Shown here: piece after piece, positions 18,567 to 26,988 of the stretch | How the letters are laid out: each line of letters starts with the position of its first letter | How positions within the stretch are numbered: position 1 is the first letter of the stretch | Assembly: GCF_018080005.1 (NCBI RefSeq) | Contig: NZ_CP073015.1 | Coordinates: 62,001-126,000, forward strand | Direction of reading: 5' to 3' | Source of the DNA: Flavobacterium sp. CS20 | GTDB taxonomy: Bacteria > Bacteroidota > Bacteroidia > Flavobacteriales > Flavobacteriaceae | DNA length: 64,000 nt | Notes under the pieces: generated by a model | The model's database searches: none | Seen by the model: the letters and a program-made list of their open reading frames with translations, nothing else | What the model was told of the DNA's origin: nothing | Made by a program: the position numbers and the translations under genes

Positions 18567-19229
18567 CTAATCACGACAAGATTGAATCAAATTATATGTT
18601 GCCCAAGCTTTAGTTACTAAAAATGAGCCTAATGCCAAAGCTCCTACACCTGTTGGTCCTGCTGCAACTGTGGCAACTGCAGCTCCTGCTGTAACAAGTA
18701 GACTAGATACTATTGCTCTATCACAGCCATCCATAGCACTTACATCTACATTTTCATCTTCATATAAATCTGACAAGTAGTTATCAAACTCTAAATAAAT
18801 AATTACATTTTGATTGTCAGCTTCACTAAGATTATATCTTGCAAGTTCTTCGTAAAACATATCTGATTGGAAGATACCTTTTAAACTTTCACTGATATTT
18901 ATAATATTAGGATTATATCCATATTCTATTAAAAGACTTTCTGATCCAAATTCTCGGGCATAACTTAAAGCACTAGGGAATGACTCTTCAACAAAATTCC
19001 AATGATTATTAAGCTCCTCAGTTGAGAAGTAATCTGAAGCTGAAGTTCCACCTCTTTTAAAAGAATTATTATTTTGATTACCTAATAAATTTGCATGCAT
19101 TGTTTTTAAATCATCACTATCAACTGAAAGATTTTTTGGATCATCGTCTACAGTGCAAGAGATTAACAAAATAATAGATACAAGAAATGTTGCAATTTGT
19201 GTTTTTTTAAAATTTTTAATAAAATTCAT
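18567..19229 (-). CDS. Lipoprotein with Cys-bracketed hydrophobic C-terminus
   Basis: A 220-residue protein with lipobox LISC (Cys25) followed by TVDDD, a likely surface-export signal. The middle is acidic and helical. The last 50 residues, Cys169 to Cys218, enclose a Gly/Ala-rich hydrophobic segment (GAAVATVAAGPTGVGALALG) that could insert in membranes. An exported protein with a C-terminal hydrophobic domain and Cys pair, followed by a small membrane protein, recalls SdpC-type toxins and other bacteriocin precursors, but no clear family match was recognised. It is a cassette gene between repeat R5 and intron 1. Confidence 0.55.
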   Translation of the reverse strand: MNFIKNFKKTQIATFLVSIILLISCTVDDDPKNLSVDSDDLKTMHANLLGNQNNNSFKRGGTSASDYFSTEELNNHWNFVEESFPSALSYAREFGSESLLIEYGYNPNIINISESLKGIFQSDMFYEELARYNLSEADNQNVIIYLEFDNYLSDLYEDENVDVSAMDGCDRAIVSSLLVTAGAAVATVAAGPTGVGALALGSFLVTKAWATYNLIQSCRD

Positions 19230-19400
19230 TTTTCTTAAGTTTATGAAGGATTTATTAACCTTCTGATTAACATTAATCTACTCTTTCGATTTTCGTAACT
19301 CGTCTGTCATATTTTTTATTTCTTTTCGACAGAATTTCACATGTTTTTGATTTTGGATTGTCAGTCCTTTTTTAACCGTAATATAGTTTTAATGTAGCAT

Positions 19401-19732
19401 AACTAGTATATATCCACAAAAATACACCACTTTTTTAATTTTTAGACTTGTTTTTATACTTTTTTGCCATTTTATCTAATGGACTTTCTATCTTTTTAGT
19501 GCTTTTTTGACTAATATGAGTATAAACTGTAGTCGTTTTGATACTGCTATGGCTCAAAAACTTTTGTATATATCTTATGTCTGTCCCGCCTTCTAACAAA
19601 TTCTGACTAACGTAAAATTATATCACTATAAATCAGTTGTTTATATTTTATTCAACATTTCAATTTTCAATCTAAATTTACTCATTTTAAGTTAGCCGAG
19701 GGACTAAAGTTTCTATGAGTCTATGAGGGATT
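19401..19732 (-). repeat. Integron-platform repeat, copy R5
   Basis: Full copy with a few substitutions (ACACCAC, TTAAGTTAG in one palindrome arm). The attI-like junction reads ACTAGTTATGC, 170 bp upstream of the lipoprotein start. That 170 bp stretch shows no gene. Confidence 0.85.
19435..19602 (-). pseudogene. Tyrosine recombinase 3' fragment, copy R5
   Basis: Same fragment, with the His retained (FLSHSS) and the nucleophile in VYTHIS. Confidence 0.8.
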
Positions 19733-19869
19733 GCCCATAACGGCATCGGCTATGAGTAGTTGCGTGGGTTAGCACTTAACTTTGCAAGTACACACCAAAC
19801 TGAAAATCCGCGAGGATTTTCAGAAGTAGGCGAGAACAAGCAATTACTTATAGCCATTGTTGTAGCCAG
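19733..19869 (-). other. attC-like site carrying group II intron 2
   Basis: Arms CATAACGGCATCGGCTATGA and TATAGCCATTGTTGTAGCC pair (GGCTATGAGTAGTTGC with GCAATTACTTATAGCC). Intron 2 starts 2 bp beyond it. The adjacent gene reads into it on the minus strand. Confidence 0.7.
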
Positions 19870-19871
19870 TT

Positions 19872-21867
19872 GTGTGTCCTGCGTTACTTGGGGATACAAG
19901 ATAGTGATTAAGTTCATTGAAAACAAGTAACATAACTGTAATTGAGATGAGAGTCTCATTGGTATTTAGAAACGACCCTGGCATTTGTTTCAGGTGGATT
20001 CACGTAAAGAGTACGATGAGGATTGGTCTCTCGGCTGGGAGTGATTAGGCACACCAGTCAAACCGCCTTATGGGGCTTTCCTTTCACGGGTTGGTCTTGA
20101 GCGATAAGGTTAAATGCACTACCTGTGTTGTTTTCAGAGTAGTTTGCTATGGTAGGAGTAAAGAAGCTGAAAGAGACGAGATTGAACCCTTGTAGAAGTG
20201 TCGTAAACAACTTTAGTATTGTCAAAATCGAGGGATGGGCGGTCTTGCGAGAACAGAACTTGACATGATACCTATTTCTGGTCAAGTGGCAATCGGCATA
20301 AAGAGGGCAGGAGCTTTGCTTACGGCTCAATTACGGAACAGGAGAAGCTAATTAATAGTGCAAAAATACCACAACCCCGAAGGGCAAGGTAGAAAGTAGC
20401 GATACTGTTAATTAGTGGCGGATTAGTCTGTAGTAGTGATGAAGTTTCTGTAATGGAAATGGAGCGAAGGGACTGACTTAACAGTTTTAAATTGTATTAC
20501 AACTAAAGATTTTTTTAGGATGATTTTCAAAGAGAAACAAAAGTCGCAACCGATATTAAAGCGACAGGTATGGGATGCCTTTAAAAAGGTAAAGAGTAAC
20601 AAAGGTATTTCAGGTGTTGATAATTTGTCAGCATAAGAAGCACATTCACGTCCTATGAAATACTTATATCCTGTATGGAATAGGTTAGCGATGGTAGTTA
20701 TTTTCCAGCACTGTGCGCGAGGTAGAAATACCCAAAGAAGACGGTCGAATCAGGAAGCTTGGCATTCCAACAGTACAAGACCGAACGGCTCAAATGGTAA
20801 TAAGAGAAGAATTAGAACAGATTGTAGATAAACAGTTTAGTAAAGATTCTTTTGGCTATCGACCAAACAAATCAGCGCATCAAGCCATAAAGCAATGCAG
20901 GGAAAACTGCATGAAAATGGATTGGGTGATAGATTTGGATATCAAGAGTTTTTTTGATGAGATAGACCATGACTTAATGCTTAAAGCATTAGGACATTTT
21001 ACCAAAGAAAAGCATATTCACTTGTATGTAGCACGTTGGTTAAAGGCTCCAATTCAAAAGAAAGACGGTAGTATTCATTCACGAGACAAAGGCACACCAC
21101 AAGGAGGTGTTATTAGCCCATTACTCTGGCAAACATTTTCTTGCATGTTGTTTTTGATAAGTGGATTGAGAACAACCACCCGGAAGTAAAGTTTGAGCGC
21201 TATGCTGATGATATTATCATCCATTGCGATAATTTTAAACAAGCCTTGCGGACGTTGGAAGCGGTAAAAGCCCGATTTAAACAGTGCAAATTGCAGATAA
21301 AAGACGGCAAGAGCAATATCGTTTATTGCAAACGCAACCAAAAGAAGCATCCACCATTTAAGGTTCATTATGTAACATTCGATTTTCTTGGATTTACATT
21401 TAAGCCAAGAATGGTAAAGGGCTATTTTGGGAACTTTCATTTGGGATTTACACCGTCAATCAGTCGTAAACGACAGAAACGCATCAATCAAACTTTGTTT
21501 AAGATGAAACTTCATCGTATGGTTCATTTACGCCTGCCAGATTTGGCAGGCATAATAGCAGAAAAAGTACGAGGTTGGATTAATTATTACGGCAAAGTAA
21601 GAATGAGTGAATTACACTATGTATTTCGTTTCTTGAATATGCGTCTGGCAAAATGGGTACGCAACAAATATCGGAGATTTAGGCGTAAACACTGGTTTTT
21701 TGCCTACAAATGGTTACAGGAAACTGCAAAGCATTATCCTAATCTGTTTGTGCATTGGCAATACGGTTTTACGCCATAGACTTGTTAAGAAGAGCCGTAT
21801 GATGGGAGACTATCACGTACGGTTCTGTGAGAGGTTTAGGGTGGAGATTTCCCTTTACCTACTCGAC
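19872..21867 (+). mobile_element. Group II intron 2, near-identical to intron 1
   Basis: 1,996 bp, from GTGTGTCC to TACTCGAC, almost identical to intron 1 over its length. It differs by small indels and a few substitutions. It is also inserted directly after an attC-like palindrome and antisense to the cassettes, so two independent insertions (or a duplication with flanks exchanged) occurred recently. Confidence 0.85.
20520..21779 (+). pseudogene. Group II intron reverse transcriptase, multiply broken
   Basis: Homologous to the ORF of intron 1. It carries a TAA replacing a Gln codon (NLSA then stop), a shift in the ELYF-type region near 20690-20720, and a 2-base insertion at about 21125 inside the SPLLANIF block. 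The remaining pieces (20713-21189 and 21141-21779) keep YADD and the maturase domain. It cannot make an active protein, though its RNA could splice in trans if another maturase existed. Confidence 0.85.
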
Positions 21868-22348
21868 TTATTATTGAATTCCAATATATTCCCATTTGTC
21901 CTCGATTTACCATTTTCAGTTTAATGTTTGTTAAGTCAACAACATTTTCGTCTTTTTTAAATTCAGCTATGTTTTTAAATCTTGCAAATACAAAATCCCA
22001 GTTCAAATAGTGATTTAACATCCATTTCAATTCATTGTCAGTTTTATTTTGGTCAATCCGCTTTTTTAATTCCGTAATGATTTTCAATTCCGCATTTTTG
22101 TCCAATTCAGCTATTCCAGTCAGATAGTTCGGTTCTGTCATTGAGTACCATTGAATAAACAGTCCTCTTTTCAAACATTCAATATCAGTTTCCGACATAT
22201 TTGCATACCCCTTATGCACTTTTCTGTAGCCAGCATAAATTTCATTTAAAGTCAAGCCTTTTCCTTCCGAATTTCCTTTTCCGTTGTAAAGGTCAATTGT
22301 CGAAGAATATAATTCAGTTTCTTTTTTTGTTAAATCAGTCAAGGTCAT
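21836..22348 (-). CDS. Unknown cassette protein
   Basis: About 170 residues from ATG 22348 (MTLTDLTKKETELY), with a helical, charged sequence and blocks such as IYAGYRKVHKGY and FIQWYSMTEPNYLTG. No family was recognised. An upstream in-frame extension to 22441 would be read from the attC palindrome and is unlikely. The C-terminus (after NSII) is encoded by antisense intron 2 sequence, so the natural end has been changed. It is not secreted by sequence. Confidence 0.5.
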   Translation of the reverse strand: MTLTDLTKKETELYSSTIDLYNGKGNSEGKGLTLNEIYAGYRKVHKGYANMSETDIECLKRGLFIQWYSMTEPNYLTGIAELDKNAELKIITELKKRIDQNKTDNELKWMLNHYLNWDFVFARFKNIAEFKKDENVVDLTNIKLKMVNRGQMGIYWNSIISRVGKGKSPP

Positions 22349-22359
22349 TTTTTTAGCTT

Positions 22360-22497
22360 GCAGGTAACGTTTTGCCGCTTTGCGAAGGCGGGGATTTTTA
22401 GCACTAAACTTCATTAGATGCACAAAGCTTGAATTTAGCACTTCACTGTCATAGAAGCACGAAACCCCCGCTTTTGCAAAACGGCTGTTGTAGGCAG
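22360..22497 (-). other. attC-like site of the S41 protease cassette
   Basis: Strong palindrome: GTAACGTTTTGCCGCTTTGC at the left and GCTTTTGCAAAACGGCTGTT at the right, with GGCGGGG/CCCCCGC inside. The right arm GTTGTAGGCA is the exact reverse complement of TGCCTACAAC at the 5' side of the same cassette (24004-24013). Confidence 0.8.
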
Positions 22498-23982
22498 TTA
22501 TTGTTTTTCGCTTATTAATTTTAATGCATATTCTAAGTAAATATTTTCATTATTAATATATTGATTTATTGTTGGGATTACTTCGTAATTGGGTTTTACT
22601 CCACTTCCAAATGGTAATTTTGGTTCAACATTCATCACAAATTGTAATGCTGGGATTTCAATGGTTATTTTGGAATTTGGCAAAGTTAAATCTTGACTAT
22701 ATCCACTCGTATTTCCATAATAACCTCCGCCTGTTTCTTGTCCAATAAATGTTGCTAATCCTTGCGAATACATCATATTTGAAAATTCGCTACCGCCAGA
22801 ATATGTTATTGGACTAATGAGAACATACACATTACCTTTAAAGGTGTCTTTTGGTGCTTTTTTGTATGCCATAAGTCCGAGACCTAAATTATTTTTTCTT
22901 TCAAGACTTCCATCTTTCATTTTTTTGTTTACAAAAATTCGTTCTAAAAATCCGAATACTTTAAGTTTTATCGGTTTGTCAATTCCATTATTAAGGATTG
23001 CTTTTTGAGTTTTGACTCTTACTTTAGAGTATTTTTGGTAATTATCGCCAAAATAAGAATATAACAAACCTTCATTTCCTTCAGTTCCACCGCCATTTTT
23101 ACTAACGTCAATAATCACATTTTTAATATTATGTTCTTTTATTTCGGAAAAACTTTGTTTCAAGAACTTTTTTAATGTTTTATATTTGCTTTCTCTTTTA
23201 ATTATGTCGTTTGAGAATGTTTGAATATCCAAATAAGCTGTTTTTGCATTTATAATTTTGAATTGCAAAGGTTCATTTTCAGTTTTTTCTTTGTCAATAT
23301 TGTTGTTCTTTTTTAGGTTTTCATTAATTTGACTAATTGACAATGAATTAATTGTGATAGGCTCTGTAATTTCTTTGAATTTTACTTTATATTTCTCAAT
23401 TATTCCATAGTAGTAAAAATAGTTTTTAGAAAAATTAAAGCCACCCAAATCACTGTATTTTACAGATTTTATGTACCCATCTGATGCAAATAAATTTCTA
23501 ATTTTTGTGACAATTTCTTTGGGTGTTTCTCCATTGATTTTTTCAATTTCAAGATTTTCAATTTTTGCAGAATTATTTGAAGCATTTTTGACACAATATA
23601 ACTTCTCGCCCAAGAAAACCACAGTTAAAGGTAAAAATCGAATATTTTCATTTTTATTGGTCTGTTCTTTAACTTCTTTTGGTAAAAAAATGTCTGTGTG
23701 GTCTTCTCTTGATAATGCTACTAATGGTGCGATTATTTTGTGAAATTCATAAACATTAAGGTCGGTTGTGATTTTGTTTTTCGCAGTTTGGAAAGCAAAA
23801 TCAACGCTGTCTTTTGGGGTGTACTAGTACATTCCAGAATGAAACTTGTCCAAGCCTTGATACAATAAATCTAAATCTCTATGAAGTTTCTCCTTTGCAA
23901 TTTTGGGAAAATCTCCAAAATTCTGAGAATACGTGGTTTGTATCAGTAAAATTAAAAGTATAAATGTCGATATTTTCTTCAT
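22498..23982 (-). pseudogene. S41-family (C-terminal processing) peptidase with one nonsense codon
   Basis: One frame from ATG 23982 (signal peptide MKKISTFILLILLIQTTYSQ) to 22498, broken by a single TAG at 23824-23826 (FHSGMY, stop, YTPKDSVDF). The peptidase domain shows IIDVSKNGGG, the catalytic Ser in ITYSGGSEF and the Lys region GQETGGGYYGNTSG. It would be an exported serine protease. The downstream piece alone lacks the signal peptide, so activity is probably lost unless TAG is an error. It is a complete single-gene cassette. Confidence 0.8.
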
Positions 23983-24004
23983 TGACGGGTCGTTCTGTAT
24001 AATT

Positions 24005-24142
24005 GCCTACAACGTCCCGTATATGAAAAGTAGGCGATTTCGAAGCACCAAATTTTCGGTTAAGCACAAAGTCTGATAAGAGTCATAACCCTTGGATTTA
24101 CTACTATTTCGCCTATTTTTTATATACATTGTTGTAGCCAGT
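24005..24142 (-). other. attC-like site of the cation efflux cassette
   Basis: Arms GCCTACAACGTCCCGTATAT and TATATACATTGTTGTAGCC, with inner GTAGGCGATTTCG pairing to CGAAATAGTAG/GCCTA-type bases. The right arm GTTGTAGCCA is the exact reverse complement of TGGCTACAAC upstream of this gene (24965-24974). Confidence 0.8.
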
Positions 24143-24148
24143 GCTTTC

Positions 24149-24940
24149 TTATTTTCCAAGTTTTAAAATTTGAATAGCACCTCGAATTACAATAACAAAA
24201 ACAACAGCTCCAACAATCAAATCCGGTAAGCTTGAATTTAACCAATTTACCAAAAGTCCGGCTAAGATTACACCTGAATTTATAATTATATCATTTGAAG
24301 TAAATATCATACTTGCCTGCATATGAGCTTCTTTGCTCTTTGATTTTTGCAGTAAGTATAGACAAGTTGCATTGGCTAAAAGTGCTAAAATAGAAACCAC
24401 TATCATAGTTGAAAAATCAGGCAATTCTTCATTTGCTATAAATCTTCTGACTACCTCCAAAAAACCAATTATTGCCAATGTCATTTGAAAATATCCTGCG
24501 AGTTTCGCAACTTTCTTTTTTCTCGTTAATGTACCGCCAACAGCAAATAAACTAATTCCATAAACAAGCGAGTCCGCCAACATATCCAAGCTATCAGCAA
24601 CTAATCCCATTGATTTTGAAATCAGTCCTGTCGTCATTTCAATTATGAAAAAAACAAAATTAATTGCGAGAACAGACCAAAGAAGCTTCTTTTGATTTGA
24701 GTTTTCTGTAAATTCTATTTGGTCGGCTTGTTCGGTTGTTAATCTTTTACTGCCTAAATTCAACTCTTTTATCGATTTTTCTATTTGGTCGATTTGTTCG
24801 TTATGAAAAACTGTCAATTTTCGATTTGGAATATCAAAATCAAGATTTTTAATGCCCGAAATTCCGTCCAATTTCATTCGGATTAGATTTTCCTCTGAAG
24901 GACAATCCATTTTTGTTATCTTAAATATTGTTTTTTCCAT
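24149..24940 (-). CDS. Cation diffusion facilitator-like transporter with N-terminal HMA domain
   Basis: A 263-residue protein. Residues 1-70 form an HMA-like metal-binding fold with a single Cys in MDCPSEEN. The rest is a CDF-type transporter with about five helices and the metal-site pattern of the family: SKSMGLVADSLDMLADSLVYG (D-x3-D), later FTSNDIIINSGV (N-D). It likely exports a divalent metal in exchange for protons. It is a one-gene cassette between repeat R6 and its attC, 7 bp downstream. Metal specificity cannot be read. Confidence 0.8.
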   Translation of the reverse strand: MEKTIFKITKMDCPSEENLIRMKLDGISGIKNLDFDIPNRKLTVFHNEQIDQIEKSIKELNLGSKRLTTEQADQIEFTENSNQKKLLWSVLAINFVFFIIEMTTGLISKSMGLVADSLDMLADSLVYGISLFAVGGTLTRKKKVAKLAGYFQMTLAIIGFLEVVRRFIANEELPDFSTMIVVSILALLANATCLYLLQKSKSKEAHMQASMIFTSNDIIINSGVILAGLLVNWLNSSLPDLIVGAVVFVIVIRGAIQILKLGK

Positions 24941-24972
24941 TTACAATTTTGATTTTTTTTCGCATTGGCTAC

Positions 24973-25306
24973 AACTAGTATATATCCACAAAAATACACC
25001 ACTTTTTTAATTTTTAGACTTGTTTTTATACTTTTTTGCCATTTTATCTAATGGACTTTCTATCTTTTTAGTGCTTTTTTGACTAATATGAGTATAAACT
25101 GTAGTCGTTTTGATACTGCTATACTTCAAAAACTTTTGTATATATCTTATGTCTGTCCCGCCTTCTAACAAGTTCTGACTAACGTAAAATTATATCACTA
25201 TAAATCAGTTGTTTATATTTTATTCAACATTTCAATTTTCAATCCAAATTTACTCATTTTACGTTAGTTGAGGGACTAAAGTTTCTATGAGTCTATGAGG
25301 GATTGT
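24973..25306 (-). repeat. Integron-platform repeat, copy R6
   Basis: Full copy. The attI-like junction to the cation efflux cassette reads ATACTAGTTGTAGCC on the minus strand. It is the rightmost copy, next to the last attC. Confidence 0.85.
25007..25174 (-). pseudogene. Tyrosine recombinase 3' fragment, copy R6
   Basis: Same 55-codon fragment, with Tyr at the catalytic His position (KYSS). Confidence 0.8.
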
Positions 25307-25447
25307 GCCCAACGGGCGAGTGTATCATTAGTGGCGTGCAAAAAATCAACACATTTTCGTTTTTATTGGTAAAGATAGAAAAAAATCTCAAACCCTAAAA
25401 TTCTGCCAAAACACAGCCATTAATGATACACATTGTTGGTAGTAGCG
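25307..25447 (-). other. Terminal attC-like site at the array edge
   Basis: Arms GTGTATCATTAGTGG and CCATTAATGATACAC, with outer boxes CCCAACGGG and CATTGTTGGTAG. No cassette gene is attached to its right side. The next gene is chromosomal rnz, so this is the array boundary. Confidence 0.7.
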
Positions 25448-25731
25448 GTGGAGCAGGCGAGGTCTTTTGCTGAAAACGCCTTAACCATTCGCACCTATTT
25501 TTTTTACTTCCAGGTTTCAAATTTCCCTTAATTTTGATGTTATAACATTTCGTTGAAGATTAGCCATAGTTTTTGATTTAGCATCGTAGAAAGCGGTGTG
25601 AAGAAAGAAATATCGAGATGACAGTAATTCCAAAAAAGAAAAAGCGAAGTTAATTCACCGTTGAATTTGAGCTATATTATTTATAACAAATCCGAAATCT
25701 ATAACTTTAAATTCTGATTTTCTGAGAAAAC
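25448..25731. other. Array-to-chromosome border without a gene
   Basis: About 280 bp with no supported ORF, integrase or RNA. It holds short AT-rich text between the last attC and the rnz stop codon. An integrase would be expected near such an edge, but none is seen. Confidence 0.5.
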
Positions 25732-26652
25732 CTATTTAAACATATAAGTTTTTCCGCTTTCTGCTATTGAAACAGGTTCAAAAACAGTTTTAGCTTCCTG
25801 TTTGAAAGCGTCAAGGTTTTTATAACGTGCAGAATAATGCCCTAAAATCAAGTAACCTACTTCAGCTTTAGCGACTATAATTCCAGCTTGTTTTGCTGTA
25901 GAATGTTTCGTTTTTTTACATAAATCCTCGTCAATTTCTAAGAATGTTGATTCGTGATATAACACAGTAGAATTTTTGATTAAAGGAACTATATCTGGCT
26001 TAAATGCTGTGTCACTACAATAAGCATAAGATTTTACTGGGTCAGGAGGTAAGGTTAGCTCTTCGTTTGCTATTTTATGACCATTGTCCAAAACAATATC
26101 TTCACCATTGACAATTTTGTTATAGTATGCTTTACTGATAGGTAGTTTTTCTACTTTCTCAATATTGAGTTTTTTTTTGGCAGGTTTTTCAGTGATTAAA
26201 AAACCGTTAGTGTAAATCCGATGATTTAGTGGTATGGTTTGAACTCTAAATTTTGAATTATTGATGATTTCTTCACTATTTTCAGATTCTAATACATTAA
26301 ATTTTAAAGGAAAACTCAGAGAAGTTTTTGAAAATTTGAGTTGTAACATTATAATTTCTTTTGCTCCTTTTGGTGCAAATATTTGTAGGGAAGCTTGCCT
26401 ATTGAGCAGACTTAAAGTTGATAAAAACCCGATAAGACCGAAAAAGTGATCACCGTGTAAATGAGAAATTAAAATGTGTTTAATATTATTGAATTTAATC
26501 TTTTGTTGCCTTAGTCTTACTTGGGTTCCTTCACCGCAATCAACCATAATAAGCTGATTTCTAATTTCAACGATTTGAGCAGTTGGAAAAGCATTAGCTT
26601 TTGGACTCGCTGAGTGGCAACCTAAAATATGAATTTTTAATGGTGAGCTCAT
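25732..26652 (-). CDS. rnz: Ribonuclease Z
   Basis: A 306-residue metallo-beta-lactamase-fold endonuclease that trims tRNA 3' trailers in the cytoplasm. Evidence: the HxHxDH metal site in ISHLHGDHFFGL, GCHSASPK at the start, CSDTAFKP and the late GHYSARY. The length is normal for bacterial RNase Z. It is the last gene of a minus-strand cluster with a STAS-like gene, pyrB and pyrR, directly abutting the STAS-like gene. Confidence 0.92.
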   Translation of the reverse strand: MSSPLKIHILGCHSASPKANAFPTAQIVEIRNQLIMVDCGEGTQVRLRQQKIKFNNIKHILISHLHGDHFFGLIGFLSTLSLLNRQASLQIFAPKGAKEIIMLQLKFSKTSLSFPLKFNVLESENSEEIINNSKFRVQTIPLNHRIYTNGFLITEKPAKKKLNIEKVEKLPISKAYYNKIVNGEDIVLDNGHKIANEELTLPPDPVKSYAYCSDTAFKPDIVPLIKNSTVLYHESTFLEIDEDLCKKTKHSTAKQAGIIVAKAEVGYLILGHYSARYKNLDAFKQEAKTVFEPVSIAESGKTYMFK

Positions 26653-26985
26653 CTAAAAACCTAAATCGCGTTCTATTTCTTCCATTTGTATCAAATCTTC
26701 TGCTTCTTTTAGTGTAGGGACTACTCGAAGCTCTTCAGGAACGTTATCTATCAATATAGTGTCATTAACAATGATAAAAGATTTTTTATTTTGATAATGC
26801 TTGAGCGAAGGTTTTAAGAAAGTTAATAGTTCTTCTAAAGTTAACTTTCCGTATTTCAAAAGGTCTATAACTAAATTGTTTGATTTAAACTGGTCTAGAA
26901 GGCTTTCAATAAAACGAGCAAAATCTTTAGGGTCATCCTTATCGTCTTTTAAAATGATGTAATTGTCTTTCTTGATACTTTGCAT
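26653..26985 (-). CDS. RNase Z-linked STAS-like protein
   Basis: A 110-residue protein with a short alpha/beta pattern (NNLVIDLLKYGKLTLEELL, KSFIIVNDTI), as in STAS/anti-sigma antagonist-like folds that neighbour rnz in Bacteroidota. There is no catalytic motif. The stop touches the rnz start and the start is 3 bp from the pyrB stop, so it is translated with both. The function is unknown. Confidence 0.65.
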   Translation of the reverse strand: MQSIKKDNYIILKDDKDDPKDFARFIESLLDQFKSNNLVIDLLKYGKLTLEELLTFLKPSLKHYQNKKSFIIVNDTILIDNVPEELRVVPTLKEAEDLIQMEEIERDLGF

Positions 26986-26988
26986 AAA

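Noticed and set aside
3118..25306. Regularly spaced repeats considered as a CRISPR array
   Set aside because: The units are over 300 bp, separated by genes, and contain integrase codons. There are no short spacers and no complete cas gene set.
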